From positions 1-64,000 of the forward strand of contig NZXU01000021.1 of the NCBI GenBank assembly GCA_002698425.1: a stretch of DNA of 64,000 nt, written 5' to 3'. Below the pieces are notes generated by a model. It was not told the origin of the DNA, did not search any database, and saw only the letters and a program-made list of their open reading frames with translations. The translations under genes were made by a program, and so were the position numbers. Shown piece by piece: positions 43,036-51,671 of the stretch. This DNA is from Ahrensia sp. (GTDB lineage: Bacteria > Pseudomonadota > Alphaproteobacteria > Rhizobiales > Rhizobiaceae). Every line of letters starts with the position of its first letter. Positions within the stretch are counted from its first letter, which is position 1.

Positions 43036-43732
43036 GATCATCCACAATCACGACTATCCGGACCGGGAGAGCCTGGCGATCGCGCTTGGCGCCGGCATCG
43101 CGGCGCAGCTGGCGGGCGCGGTCGCGGAACGCGGCGAAGCTTCGCTGGCGGTCTCCGGCGGATCGACGCCGAAGCGGCTGTTCCAGGTTCTGGCGGAAAC
43201 CGACATCCCATGGGACCGCGTGACAGTGATCCTGGTCGACGAGCGCATCTGCCCCCCGACATCCGACCGCGCCAACCAGAAACTGGTGCGCGAGACGCTG
43301 TTGCAGGGCAAGGCCGCCGCCGCCCATTTCGTCGCTTACGAGACCGCGTACGAGCTGCCGATCGAGAATGCCGAAAAGAGCGCCGATCTGTTCGCCGGTG
43401 TGCCGTGGCCGCTCGATGTCGCGGTGCTCGGCATGGGAACGGACGGGCACACCGCGTCGTTCTTCCCGCATGGAGATCGGCTGAAGGACGCGCTCGACGC
43501 GACGACCGAGGCCCGCGTGCTGCCGATGCAGGCGGCGGGCGCCGGCGAACCACGACTGACCCTGACGCTTGCCGCCCTGCTGGACGCACGCTTCCTCGCG
43601 CTCCATATCGAGGGAGAGGAAAAGCGCGGCGTTTACGACACGGCGCTTGCCGGCGCCGACGCCAGCGCCATGCCGGTGCGCGCCGTGCTGCATCAGGACG
43701 AGACGCCCGTCCATATATTCTGGGCGCCGTAA
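43025..43732 (+). CDS. pgl: 6-phosphogluconolactonase
   Basis: This 235-residue DevB-type lactonase hydrolyses 6-phosphogluconolactone. Typical segments are SLAVSGGSTPKRLFQVLAET, VTVILVDERICPPTSDRANQ and LDVAVLGMGTDGHTASFFP. It overlaps the end of zwf by 11 nt, indicating coupling, and precedes edd by 38 nt. The product is used by Edd, so the three genes form a complete route from glucose 6-phosphate to KDPG. Confidence 0.95.
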   Translation: MKTEIIHNHDYPDRESLAIALGAGIAAQLAGAVAERGEASLAVSGGSTPKRLFQVLAETDIPWDRVTVILVDERICPPTSDRANQKLVRETLLQGKAAAAHFVAYETAYELPIENAEKSADLFAGVPWPLDVAVLGMGTDGHTASFFPHGDRLKDALDATTEARVLPMQAAGAGEPRLTLTLAALLDARFLALHIEGEEKRGVYDTALAGADASAMPVRAVLHQDETPVHIFWAP

Positions 43733-43770
43733 CGCCCAAACACTGTCCACATCACAGGGAGCCCTGACCC

Positions 43771-45588
43771 ATGAGTGACGTGCTTAAGCCGATCGAAGAA
43801 GTCACCGACCGCATCCGCGAACGCTCGCGCCTGTCGCGTGAAACCTATCTGGAGCGGCTGCGCGCGCGCGCCGCGCAGGGGCCGAAGCGCTCGACGCTGT
43901 CCTGCGGAAATCTCGCCCATGGGTTCGCCGCCTGCGGACCGGCCGACAAGGCCGACCTTATGGGCGATACGGTCGCCAATATCGGCATCATCACCGCCTA
44001 TAACGACATGCTGTCGGCGCATCAGCCCTTCGAGACTTTCCCGGCCCTGATCAAGCAGGCGGCGCGGGAAGCCGGCGGCGTGGCGCAGGTGGCGGGCGGC
44101 GTGCCCGCGATGTGCGACGGCGTCACCCAGGGCCAGGACGGCATGGAACTGTCGCTGTTCTCGCGCGACGTGATCGCCATGGCGGCGGGAATCGGCCTGT
44201 CGCACGACATGTTCGACGCGGCGGTCTATCTGGGCGTCTGCGACAAGATCGTGCCGGGCCTCCTGATCGCGGCGCTGACCTTCGGCCACCTGCCGGCGAT
44301 CTTCATCCCGGCCGGGCCGATGACGTCGGGCATCCCCAATGACGAGAAGGCGAAGACGAGACAGCTCTATGCCGAGGGAAAGGTCGGGCGCGATGAATTG
44401 CTGAAGTCGGAAAGCGCCTCCTATCACGGGCCGGGCACCTGCACCTTCTACGGGACGGCGAATTCCAACCAGATGCTGATGGAGATCATGGGCCTGCACA
44501 TGCCGGGCGCGAGCTTCGTCAACCCGAACACGCCGCTGCGCGACGCGCTGACCAAGGAAGCCGCGAAACGCGCGCTCGCCATTACCGCGCTCGGCAACGA
44601 GTTCACGCCGGTCGGCGAGATGATCGACGAGCGCTCCGTGGTCAACGGCGTCGTCGGGCTGCATGCGACGGGCGGCTCGACCAACCACACGATCCATTTG
44701 ATCGCCATGGCCGCGGCGGCCGGCATCAAGCTGACATGGCAGGACATCTCAGACCTGTCGGACGCGACGCCGCTGCTGGCGCGAGTGTATCCGAACGGGC
44801 TCGCCGACGTGAACCATTTCCACGCGGCGGGCGGCATGGGCTATTTGATCCGCGAACTGGCCGATGGCGGGCTGCTGCATCGCGACGTGCGCACCGTCTA
44901 CGGCCACGGGCTCGATCCCTACATGGTCGAGGTCAGGCTGGACGGCGAGACCGTGAAGCGCGAGCCCGCGCCCGACGTCTCGCATGACGACAAGGTGCTG
45001 GCCCCGGTTTCCGCGCCTTTCCAGACCAATGGCGGGCTGAAGATGCTGACCGGCAATCTCGGCAAGGCGGTGATCAAGATCTCCGCAGTGAAGCCTGAAC
45101 GCCATGTGATCGAGGCCCCGGCCATCGTCTTCCACAGCCAGGAAGCAATGCAGGAGGCCTTCCGCAAGGGCGAACTCGAGAAGGATTTCGTCGCCGTGAT
45201 CCGTTTCCAGGGCCCCAAGGCGAACGGCATGCCGGAATTGCACAAGCTGACGCCGTCGCTCGGCGTGCTGCAGGACCGCGGCTATCAGGTGGCGCTGGTG
45301 ACGGATGGACGCATGTCGGGCGCATCGGGCAAGGTGCCGGCGGCGATCCACGTCACGCCGGAGGCGCTCGACGGCGGACCGATCGCCAGGGTGCAGAACG
45401 GCGACATGGTGCGCGTCGACGCGACCAAGGGCACGCTGGAGGTGCTGGCGCCGGCGGCGGAATTCGAGGCGCGCGCAGCGGCGACCGCCGACCTGTCGGC
45501 CAATTCTTACGGAACCGGCCGCGAGCTGTTCGAGACCTTCCGCCATGTCGCCGGCCGCGCCGACGAGGGCGCGAGCGTGTTCGCGTAA
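43771..45588 (+). CDS. edd: Phosphogluconate dehydratase
   Basis: This 605-residue IlvD/Edd-family [4Fe-4S] dehydratase converts 6-phosphogluconate to 2-keto-3-deoxy-6-phosphogluconate. Landmarks are [72 protein letters not shown] and [20 protein letters not shown]. The three conserved cysteines needed for the cluster are in these motifs. Length matches Edd (about 600) rather than IlvD (about 560-615), and the operon with zwf and pgl decides the assignment. GGGAG lies upstream of the ATG. Confidence 0.96.
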   Translation: MSDVLKPIEEVTDRIRERSRLSRETYLERLRARAAQGPKRSTLSCGNLAHGFAACGPADKADLMGDTVANIGIITAYNDMLSAHQPFETFPALIKQAAREAGGVAQVAGGVPAMCDGVTQGQDGMELSLFSRDVIAMAAGIGLSHDMFDAAVYLGVCDKIVPGLLIAALTFGHLPAIFIPAGPMTSGIPNDEKAKTRQLYAEGKVGRDELLKSESASYHGPGTCTFYGTANSNQMLMEIMGLHMPGASFVNPNTPLRDALTKEAAKRALAITALGNEFTPVGEMIDERSVVNGVVGLHATGGSTNHTIHLIAMAAAAGIKLTWQDISDLSDATPLLARVYPNGLADVNHFHAAGGMGYLIRELADGGLLHRDVRTVYGHGLDPYMVEVRLDGETVKREPAPDVSHDDKVLAPVSAPFQTNGGLKMLTGNLGKAVIKISAVKPERHVIEAPAIVFHSQEAMQEAFRKGELEKDFVAVIRFQGPKANGMPELHKLTPSLGVLQDRGYQVALVTDGRMSGASGKVPAAIHVTPEALDGGPIARVQNGDMVRVDATKGTLEVLAPAAEFEARAAATADLSANSYGTGRELFETFRHVAGRADEGASVFA

Positions 45589-45605
45589 GGACTCAGCCTG
45601 CTGCC

Positions 45606-45748
45606 GTCATGCCGGGCGCGCGACAGCGCAACCCGGCATCCAGAGCCGTGGCGTTTCAGGATTCGGGCCGGACCGGTAAAGCGTTTCTCGCGATCAAGGA
45701 CTTGATCGCAGCTGGATCCCGGTTTCCGCTGCGCGGCCCTGGGATGAC
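45606..45748 (-). repeat. Dispersed ~145-bp intergenic repeat, copy A
   Basis: This matches the reverse complement of 61704-61849 at high identity (by eye roughly 85%). It is bounded by GTCATGCC...GGGATGAC and built of three hairpins: GCCGGG...CCCGGC at the left, the 9-bp GCGATCAAG/CTTGATCGC in the middle (45690-45709), and CCCGG/CTGGG at the right. Its position directly after edd suggests a mobile or repeat-family RNA/DNA element in 3' regions. Confidence 0.85.
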
Positions 45749-45767
45749 GACGAGGAGGCTTTGCCGT

Positions 45768-46445
45768 TCAGTCGCGCCGCAGCATCTGCACGACCAATTC
45801 GCGCTCGATCCGGAAGCCGAGCGACTCGTAGAGCCGGATCGCCGCTGCATTGTCCGCATAGGCGTGCAGGAAGGGCGTTTCGCCCTCAACCTTTATCCGG
45901 TTGGCGACGATGCGCGAGAGCAGCCCGGCATAGCCGCGGCCGCGAAAATCGGGATGGGTGCAGACGGCGCTCACTTCCCGGTAGCCGTCGACATGCAGCC
46001 GCTCGCCGGCCATCGCCGCGAGCCGGCCGTCCTTGCGGACGCCGATGAAGCGGCCGAGCCGGTGCGTGTTGATCAGGAAGGGACCGGGGCGGGTCAGTGT
46101 CGCCAGTTCCAGCATTTCCCGCGCGTCGTCATCGCCAAGCGCGATGACTTCTTCGCCTGGCTCCGCGGCCACGAGATCGACGGCATGCATCTGGATCAGC
46201 GGCGCCGCCTTCTCGACCGTCGTCTGCGGCGGCACGGCGGCGGTTTTCGCGACGGTGACGAAGATCGCGCCGGACGGGATGAGCGCCGCGAGCCGTGCCA
46301 GGCTTTCCGGATCGTCGTCGGGCGTCGCCGCGAAAGGCGAGATGTCGGCGGGAAAGCGCATGGCCTCAGGCCCGCCGGAGGATAGATAGGCCTGTTTCGA
46401 GGTCAGGGCCGCCCAGATCGGGCGGTCGAGCTTGTGGCCGGTCAT
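45768..46445 (-). CDS. GNAT family N-acetyltransferase
   Basis: This 225-residue acetyltransferase has the GNAT acetyl-CoA-binding core in the C-terminal half: VSAVCTHPDFRGRGYAGLLS (motif A, R/Q-x-x-G-x-G/A) and TPFLHAYADNAAAIRLYESL (motif B), as in FR47-like enzymes. The N-terminal half is less conserved. Its start overlaps the MarR gene by 4 nt, so the two are one operon under the MarR operator. The substrate is unknown; a detoxification role would fit the pairing. Confidence 0.87.
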   Translation of the reverse strand: MTGHKLDRPIWAALTSKQAYLSSGGPEAMRFPADISPFAATPDDDPESLARLAALIPSGAIFVTVAKTAAVPPQTTVEKAAPLIQMHAVDLVAAEPGEEVIALGDDDAREMLELATLTRPGPFLINTHRLGRFIGVRKDGRLAAMAGERLHVDGYREVSAVCTHPDFRGRGYAGLLSRIVANRIKVEGETPFLHAYADNAAAIRLYESLGFRIERELVVQMLRRD

Positions 46446-46942
46446 GATTTGGCTCCCTGCTCTCTCTTTTCAGCTGCGCGGCGGTCGAGGGACAGCCGGT
46501 CAAGCTCCGCCTCGATCCTGTCGAGTTGGCCGAGGATCGGCCCGTCGAGCGACTCGCAGAGTTCGCGGACCGCCGCCTCGACATGGGGCCAGAGATCGTG
46601 CTGAACCTCGACGAGGATCGCCCTGCCCTTCTCGGTGATCGCGACGGGCTTGCGGCGCTGGTCGCCGCCTTCGCGAACCGCCTCGACAATGCCGGCAGCT
46701 TCCAACTGGCGAATGGAGCGGGTGACGCCCGGCTGCGAGACGCCGAGCGCGGAGGCGAGATCGCCGATCGCCAACGGCCCGTCCTGGTCGAGCGTCACCA
46801 GCAGCGGCCAGACGCCCTTCGGCATGTCGATCCCCTCGCGCAGCAGAAACTGCGCGGTCTCTGACTGCAGGCGTTCGCCGACCCGTTTCAGGCGGCTTCC
46901 GAGCGGCAGATAACCGAATTCCCTGGTGATATCCCTGACCAT
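46442..46942 (-). CDS. MarR family transcriptional regulator
   Basis: This 166-residue winged-helix protein is of the MarR type. The recognition region is AIGDLASALGVSQPGVTRSI with the wing REGGDQRRKPVAITEKGRAI (about residues 58-110). It is flanked by dimerisation helices. It is first in a two-gene operon with the GNAT gene, and a perfect 26-bp palindrome lies 14 bp upstream of its start, almost certainly its own operator. The inducing ligand is unknown. Confidence 0.9.
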   Translation of the reverse strand: MVRDITREFGYLPLGSRLKRVGERLQSETAQFLLREGIDMPKGVWPLLVTLDQDGPLAIGDLASALGVSQPGVTRSIRQLEAAGIVEAVREGGDQRRKPVAITEKGRAILVEVQHDLWPHVEAAVRELCESLDGPILGQLDRIEAELDRLSLDRRAAEKREQGAKS

Positions 46943-46955
46943 GATCGGGCCTTTC

Positions 46956-46981
46956 TATAACACGTTATATAACGTGTTATA
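46956..46981. promoter_or_regulatory. MarR operator (perfect 26-bp palindrome)
   Basis: TATAACACGTTAT (46956-46968) is immediately followed by its exact complement ATAACGTGTTATA (46969-46981). The site is AT-rich with a TATAAC-like -10 inside it, so a bound dimer would cover the promoter of the marR-GNAT operon. Confidence 0.82.
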
Positions 46982-47016
46982 TTTATGGATGCGCGTCAAT
47001 CTTTTTCAGTTCGAAT

Positions 47017-47841
47017 TCAGGCAGCCATGTCGAGGCGATAGCGGCCGGGCGTGGCGCCGGTGACCTGCTTGAAGACCTTCGAGAAATGCGGCTGGTCGGC
47101 AAAGCCCGTGGCCAGCGCGATCTCGGCAATCGGCAATCCACGCTCCAGAAGGCGACGCGCCTCGGCAACGCGCAACTGGCGCAGATAAGCGTGCGGCGGC
47201 ATGCCCGTCGCCTTGCGGAAGGAGCGGATCATGTGGCGCGGCGTGATGCCGGCGATGTCCGCCAGATTCTCGATGGTGAAGGCCTCGGCGTAATGCGCAT
47301 GGACATAGTCGATGGCGCGGGCGGCGGACGCGGAACAGGCGCGATCCTGGCGCGGCGGACGGCGGTCGGCATGGCGGCCGAGACGGGAGAGCCCTTCCAG
47401 AATGTCCTCCTGGGCGGCCAGCGGATCGGCCGCCGGAGCCGTCGCACGCAGGAAGAGCCGCCAGCATTCCGGGTCGATCACGACGCCCCTGGCAAAAGAC
47501 AGGCCGCCGCCGAGGTCGGCCCTGGCGAGGACGGGATCCGGCGCATAGATGCCCGTGTAGACCAGCCGTTCGCCGGCGCATCGCCCGCCGGTGTGGACGT
47601 CGCCGGGATTGATGACGGTGATGCCGCCCGGCCCGATCGTTTCCATCACGCCTTCCCGCATGAAGCGCATGGCGCCCTCGCGCATGATGCCGAGCATCAG
47701 AACGTCATGGGTGTGGGGCGCGAAATGGTGGTCGCGAAAGGACGCGTCCATCAGGTCGACAGCCGAAAATCCGGGCATGCGGCGGTACCGCGCACGATCG
47801 CGGGAGGACTCGAAGGCGGGGTCGGCGGGAATTGTCACCAT
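47017..47841 (-). CDS. AraC family transcriptional regulator
   Basis: This 274-residue protein has an N-terminal cupin-like AraC ligand-binding domain (PGFSAVDLMDASFRDHHFAP, HTHDVLMLGIMREG, GPGGITVINPGDVHTGG). The C-terminal double helix-turn-helix is FTIENLADIAGITPRHMIRS and GLPIAEIALATGFADQPHFS followed by FKQVTGATPGRYR. It is divergent from a LysE-type exporter 65 bp away, which it probably controls. The start at 47841 leaves room for promoters; an in-frame ATG at 47901 would nearly abut the exporter start. Confidence 0.87.
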   Translation of the reverse strand: MVTIPADPAFESSRDRARYRRMPGFSAVDLMDASFRDHHFAPHTHDVLMLGIMREGAMRFMREGVMETIGPGGITVINPGDVHTGGRCAGERLVYTGIYAPDPVLARADLGGGLSFARGVVIDPECWRLFLRATAPAADPLAAQEDILEGLSRLGRHADRRPPRQDRACSASAARAIDYVHAHYAEAFTIENLADIAGITPRHMIRSFRKATGMPPHAYLRQLRVAEARRLLERGLPIAEIALATGFADQPHFSKVFKQVTGATPGRYRLDMAA

Positions 47842-47906
47842 GTCACTTTTCGACAAGACCGGATGTCTCTTCCTCTGCAAGATAGGAGCCCAAACGGACA
47901 TATGCG

Positions 47907-48518
47907 ATGAACGGCCCCAACCTGCTTTTCTCCTATACGACCTTTTGCTTCATCATGGCCACGACTCCTGGCCCGAACAACATGATGGTGCTGGCGTCGG
48001 GCGTGCGGTTCGGCACGCGGCGGACGCTTCCGCTGATCCTCGGCATCGCCGCCGGCATGGCGGTTCTGTTCGGCGCGACCGGGTCCGGGCTCGGCGCGGC
48101 CTTCAAGGCCTTGCCCCTGCTGGCGCTTGTCTTGCGGCTCCTGTCGGCGGGTTTCCTTTTCTGGCTGGCCTGGAAGATCGCCACCGCGGGACCGCTGAAG
48201 CAGGACCAGAGCGAGCTGAAGATCCTGGGCTTTCCGACCGGCGTCGGCTTCCAGTGGATCAACCCGAAGGCATGGGCGGCGGCGATGACCGCGGCGTCGA
48301 CCTACCTGCCGGCAGATGCCGGCGCGGTCACCATCGGGGTCGGCGCGGCAATCATCGCGCTGGCGGCGCTGTTCGCGACGACCGTCTGGATGTCGTTCGG
48401 CCTGCTGATCAGCCGCTTCCTGCACGATCCGCGCCGCGCACAGGCCTTCAACATCGTGATGGCCATCCTGCTGCTCGCCTCGACCCTGCCCATCCTGTTC
48501 GGCAAGCTGGCCTTTTAA
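47907..48518 (+). CDS. LysE family amino-acid/metabolite exporter
   Basis: This 203-residue inner-membrane protein has about six helices of the LysE/RhtB type. The family N-terminal motif is FSYTTFCFIMATTPGPNNMM (TPGPN), followed by GVRFGTRRTLPLILGIAAGM; later WINPKAWAAAMTA contains the conserved NPK. Such proteins export amino acids or small amines. The divergent AraC gene is a typical partner. The ribosome site is weak (an AGGAG lies 18 nt upstream). Confidence 0.9.
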   Translation: MNGPNLLFSYTTFCFIMATTPGPNNMMVLASGVRFGTRRTLPLILGIAAGMAVLFGATGSGLGAAFKALPLLALVLRLLSAGFLFWLAWKIATAGPLKQDQSELKILGFPTGVGFQWINPKAWAAAMTAASTYLPADAGAVTIGVGAAIIALAALFATTVWMSFGLLISRFLHDPRRAQAFNIVMAILLLASTLPILFGKLAF

Positions 48519-48560
48519 TCCTCTCGTCGATTGACGCCGATCAAGGCCGCGCTCCGCGAT

Positions 48561-48580
48561 ATATGCGCATTAGCGCATAT
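48561..48580. promoter_or_regulatory. ArsR-type operator
   Basis: The dyad ATATGCGC-ATTA-GCGCATAT (48561-48568 / 48573-48580) ends 19 bp before the ArsR start. The ATATG...CATAT outer bases are typical of ArsR/SmtB-family operators. Confidence 0.7.
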
Positions 48581-48599
48581 GAACGAAACGGAGGCGACA

Positions 48600-48905
48600 A
48601 TGGCCGATCCGGTCAAGATTCTTTCCGCGCTTGCCGAGCCGACGCGGTTCGCGGCGATGACGATGTTGTCCGATGGCGGCGAACATTGCGTCTGCGAGCT
48701 TATGGACAAGCTCGGCGCGACCCAGTCGCGCATGTCGCGGCACATGAAGATCCTGAAGGACGCCGGGCTCGTTACCGACCGGCGCGACGCGCAATGGGTG
48801 CGCTATCGGCGCAATGACGCGATGCCGGCGCATGTCGCCGCGATCGTCGATGCGGCGCTGGCCCTCTCCGAACCCGCAGCTCGCGGCGAAAGGATCGCGG
48901 CATGA
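48600..48905 (+). CDS. arsR: ArsR family metalloid-responsive repressor
   Basis: This 101-residue winged-helix repressor carries the As(III)/Sb(III)-type inducer motif at Cys30-Val-Cys32 in EHCVCELMDKLGATQSRMSR, followed by the recognition helix and wing (HMKILKDAGLVTDRRDAQWV). The start ATG 48600 is supported by GGAGG at 48590-48594; an in-frame ATG at 48579 overlaps the operator. It is first in an operon with a permease, a thioredoxin-like protein and an MBL protein, all overlapping or closely spaced. Confidence 0.87.
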   Translation: MADPVKILSALAEPTRFAAMTMLSDGGEHCVCELMDKLGATQSRMSRHMKILKDAGLVTDRRDAQWVRYRRNDAMPAHVAAIVDAALALSEPAARGERIAA

Positions 48906-49963
48906 CCACTCATACGAATACGCTTCCCGGACGCGTGCATGGCCCGTCCGGCTGGCTCTGGTCGCTCGGCGTCGCTGTCATCGTCGCCGTGTGGTGGCTG
49001 GTCTATCGCCAGCTGATCCCTGTTTCCGAATGGCTGACCGGGCTGTTCCCGGTCGACCGTCACAGCCATAGCGGCGAGGCGCTGGCTTTCTTCTTCTACG
49101 ACGTGCCCAAGGTGCTGATGTTGCTGACGCTGATCGTCTTCGCGATGGGCGTCGTCCGTTCCTTCTTCTCGCCCGAAAAGACCCGCGCCTTGCTGGCGGG
49201 AAAACGCGAGGGCGCGGGCAACGCCATGGCGGCGGGCCTCGGCGTGCTGACGCCCTTCTGCTCCTGCTCGGCCATTCCGCTGTTCATCGGTTTCGTCTCG
49301 GCGGGCGTTCCGCTCGGCGTCACTTTCTCCTTCCTGATCGCCGCGCCGATGGTCAACGAGGTCGCGCTCGGGCTTTTGTTCGGGCTTGTCGGCTGGAAGG
49401 TCGCCGTCACCTATCTCGGCTTCGGGCTGGCCATCGCCATCGTCGCCGGCTGGGTCATCGGCAGGCTGCGCCTCGAAGGCTGGTTGCAGGACTGGGTGCG
49501 CGACATCCATGCGGGCGGCGTCGGCGACGTTCCCTCCGCAAACCTGACCATGGTCGACCGCTACAAGCAGGGGATCGAGGCGGTCAGGGACATCGTCGCC
49601 AAGGTCTGGATCTGGATCATTGTGGGGATCGGGGCCGGAGCTCTGATCCACGGCTACGTGCCCGCCGATCTGATGGCGCGGATCATGGGCGCGGATGCCT
49701 GGTGGTCGGTGCCGGCCGCCGTTCTGATGGGCATTCCCATGTACACCAATGCCGCCGGCGTGATCCCGATCGTCGAAGCGCTGCTCGGCAAGGGGGCGGC
49801 GCTCGGAACGGTGCTCGCCTTCATGATGAGCGTGATCGCGCTGTCGCTGCCCGAGATGATCATCCTGCGCAAGGTGCTGACGCTGAAGCTCATCGCCGTC
49901 TTCATCGGCGTCGTCGGCACCGGCATCCTCGCGGTCGGCTATCTCTTCAATCTCATTTTCTGA
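48902..49963 (+). CDS. arsP: ArsP/YraQ-type permease
   Basis: This 353-residue inner-membrane permease with about eight helices is of the ArsP_1 (formerly DUF318) family. The diagnostic cysteine-containing helix TPFCSCSAIPLFIGFVSAGV is present, with the repeated element IPMYTNAAGVIPIVEALLGK in the second half. ArsP exports trivalent organoarsenicals such as methylarsenite in characterised cases, and the upstream ArsR with a C-V-C site fits that, although other family members have other or unknown substrates. It overlaps arsR by 4 nt. Confidence 0.82.
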   Translation: MTTHTNTLPGRVHGPSGWLWSLGVAVIVAVWWLVYRQLIPVSEWLTGLFPVDRHSHSGEALAFFFYDVPKVLMLLTLIVFAMGVVRSFFSPEKTRALLAGKREGAGNAMAAGLGVLTPFCSCSAIPLFIGFVSAGVPLGVTFSFLIAAPMVNEVALGLLFGLVGWKVAVTYLGFGLAIAIVAGWVIGRLRLEGWLQDWVRDIHAGGVGDVPSANLTMVDRYKQGIEAVRDIVAKVWIWIIVGIGAGALIHGYVPADLMARIMGADAWWSVPAAVLMGIPMYTNAAGVIPIVEALLGKGAALGTVLAFMMSVIALSLPEMIILRKVLTLKLIAVFIGVVGTGILAVGYLFNLIF

Positions 49964-49975
49964 CGGAGAAACACG

Positions 49976-50212
49976 ATGAAACACGTCAAGGTCTATGGAC
50001 CCGGCTGCAAACGCTGCGACGCCACGGAGCAAATGGTCCGCGACGCCGCTTCGAAACTGTCGATCGATGTCGAGGTCGAAAAAGTGACCGACTACGCGCA
50101 GATCGCGATGGCCGGCGTCGTCTCGACACCCGGCATCGCCATCGACGGAAAGCTCGTCCATTCGGGCGGACTGCCCGATGCGGCGGCGCTCAAGACGTGG
50201 CTCGCCGCATGA
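49976..50212 (+). CDS. Small thioredoxin-like (Thioredoxin_3) protein
   Basis: This 78-residue thioredoxin fold has the redox pair Cys11-Lys-Arg-Cys14 in VKVYGPGCKRCDATEQMV and the cis-Pro in GVVSTPGIAIDGKLVHSG. It belongs to the minimal redox-active disulfide proteins often found next to ArsP-type permeases. It could reduce or hand over a metalloid or thiol substrate to the permease. It lies 12 bp after the permease gene and overlaps the next gene. Confidence 0.87.
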   Translation: MKHVKVYGPGCKRCDATEQMVRDAASKLSIDVEVEKVTDYAQIAMAGVVSTPGIAIDGKLVHSGGLPDAAALKTWLAA

Positions 50213-51129
50213 CCGTTCTTCGCACCATGATCGCGGGCGCGACACTGGTTTTGTCCGGCGCCGCCGTCTCGGCGTCGGAGCTGGAAATCCGGCCCGTTGC
50301 CGACAATGTCTATGCCTTGGTCGGCGGGAAAGAACAGCGCTCGCCGGAGAATCTCGCCAACAACGCGACATTCGGCGTCGTCGTCACGGATGAGGGCATC
50401 GTGCTGATCGACCCGGGCGGCAGCCGCAAGGGCGCGGAGGCGATCGACGCGGCGATCCGCACGATCTCCGACAAGCCGGTGCGCTACGTCATCGACACCG
50501 GCGGCCAGGACCACCGCTGGCTCGGCAATGGGTACTGGACCGAAAAGGGCGCGACGATCATCGCGTCGGCAGACGCCGTCGCCGACCAGAAGGAACGCCA
50601 GTCGATGCAGTTCACCATGCTGGACGCGCTGATTGGCGATGCGCTCGAAGGCACCGAGCCGGTCTATGCCGATACGGTCTTCGATGAAGAATATTCGTTT
50701 TCGCTGGGCGGACTGGAGTTCGAGATCGTCCATTCAAGCGCGGCCCATACGCCGGGCGACTCCTATGTCTGGCTTGCCGCGCGCGACACCGTCTTTGCCG
50801 GCGACATTGTCTTCACCGAACGCATTCTCGGCGTGCTGGACGTGTCTTCATCGAGCGGCTGGCTGGAAGCCTTCGACAGTCTTGCGGCGCGGAAACCCGA
50901 GCACGTCGTTCCCGGCCATGGTCACCCGACCACTTTGGCGACAGCGAAAGCCGACACTTATGACTATCTCGCCAATCTGCGCGACAGGATCGGCGAGCAT
51001 ATCGAGGCCGGGGGCGACATGATCACCTCGGTCGATGTCGACCAGTCGGCGTTTTCCTATCTGGAACAGTTCGACGCGCTGGCGCGGCGCAACGCGCAGC
51101 AGGTCTTTTCGGAGATGGAGTGGGAGTAG
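50209..51129 (+). CDS. Secreted MBL-fold protein with altered first metal site
   Basis: This 306-residue metallo-beta-lactamase-fold protein has a signal peptide (MTVLRTMIAGATLVLSGAAV, cleavage near ...SA). In place of the usual HxHxDH the sequence reads DTGGQDHRWLGNG: the two leading His are Gly and Gln while Asp101-His102 remain. The other ligands look intact: His180 (AAHTPGDS), Asp199 (FAGDIV) and His237 (VPGHGHP). This could give a one-metal site or altered chemistry; similar TGGQDH proteins exist in sulfur-oxidation-like contexts in my recollection. Its start overlaps the thioredoxin gene, so it belongs to the ArsR operon and acts in the periplasm. Confidence 0.8.
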   Translation: MTVLRTMIAGATLVLSGAAVSASELEIRPVADNVYALVGGKEQRSPENLANNATFGVVVTDEGIVLIDPGGSRKGAEAIDAAIRTISDKPVRYVIDTGGQDHRWLGNGYWTEKGATIIASADAVADQKERQSMQFTMLDALIGDALEGTEPVYADTVFDEEYSFSLGGLEFEIVHSSAAHTPGDSYVWLAARDTVFAGDIVFTERILGVLDVSSSSGWLEAFDSLAARKPEHVVPGHGHPTTLATAKADTYDYLANLRDRIGEHIEAGGDMITSVDVDQSAFSYLEQFDALARRNAQQVFSEMEWE

Positions 51130-51153
51130 GCGACGGGCGGACAGGTTCCGCCC

Positions 51154-51567
51154 TCAATGCTCGCTCTCGCAGAGGCCGTGATCGGCAAGGACCTGCATGA
51201 TGTTGCAGTCGCCGGCCTGATCGGCGTGGCAGTTCGCCTCGATGCGGGTCAGTTCCCTCTCCAGCCGTTTCAGCCGGGCGATGCGTTCGCGGATGGAGGC
51301 GAGATGCGAGGCGGCGATGCGGTGCGCCTCGTCATGCGGCATGGCCGGGTTCTCGCTGAGGCGAACCAGTTCGCGGATCGCCTCGAGCGACAGGCCGAGA
51401 TCGCGGGCATGGCGGATGAAGGTCAGCCGGTCGAGTTCGGCGCGGGTGTAGCGGCGCTGGTTGCCGGCGGAACGCTCCGGCGCGTCGATCAGGCCCATCT
51501 GCTCGTAATAGCGGATGGTCGGCACCTTGACGCCGGAACGGCGCGACATTTCGCCGATGGATAACAT
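51154..51567 (-). CDS. MerR family metal-responsive regulator
   Basis: This 137-residue MerR-type activator has the N-terminal helix-turn-helix SIGEMSRRSGVKVPTIRYYE with the wing PERSAGNQRRYTRAELDRL. A long dimerisation helix follows (about 80-112), then a C-terminal metal-loop-like tail (NCHADQAGDCNIMQVLADHG, then LCESEH) with three Cys plus His. This pattern resembles ZntR/CueR-type sensors of Zn or Cu; exact specificity is unclear. It is convergent with the MBL gene and downstream of the PCuAC gene, and may control the copper-type genes next to it. Confidence 0.85.
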   Translation of the reverse strand: MLSIGEMSRRSGVKVPTIRYYEQMGLIDAPERSAGNQRRYTRAELDRLTFIRHARDLGLSLEAIRELVRLSENPAMPHDEAHRIAASHLASIRERIARLKRLERELTRIEANCHADQAGDCNIMQVLADHGLCESEH

Positions 51568-51638
51568 GGCGCATCCTCATATCTATAGAGACTGGAGATT
51601 TCAATGCGGCCCCAGCCGCTGCAACCGGCGGATATGAA

Positions 51639-51660
51639 AGAGGCGCCCAAGGGCGCCTCT
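51639..51660 (-). terminator. Terminator of the PCuAC gene
   Basis: The 9-bp perfect stem AGAGGCGCC / GGCGCCTCT with a 4-nt loop lies just past the PCuAC stop on the minus strand and is followed there by a short TTTC. It separates this unit from the merR gene. Confidence 0.65.
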
Positions 51661-51671
51661 ATGCGTTGGGC

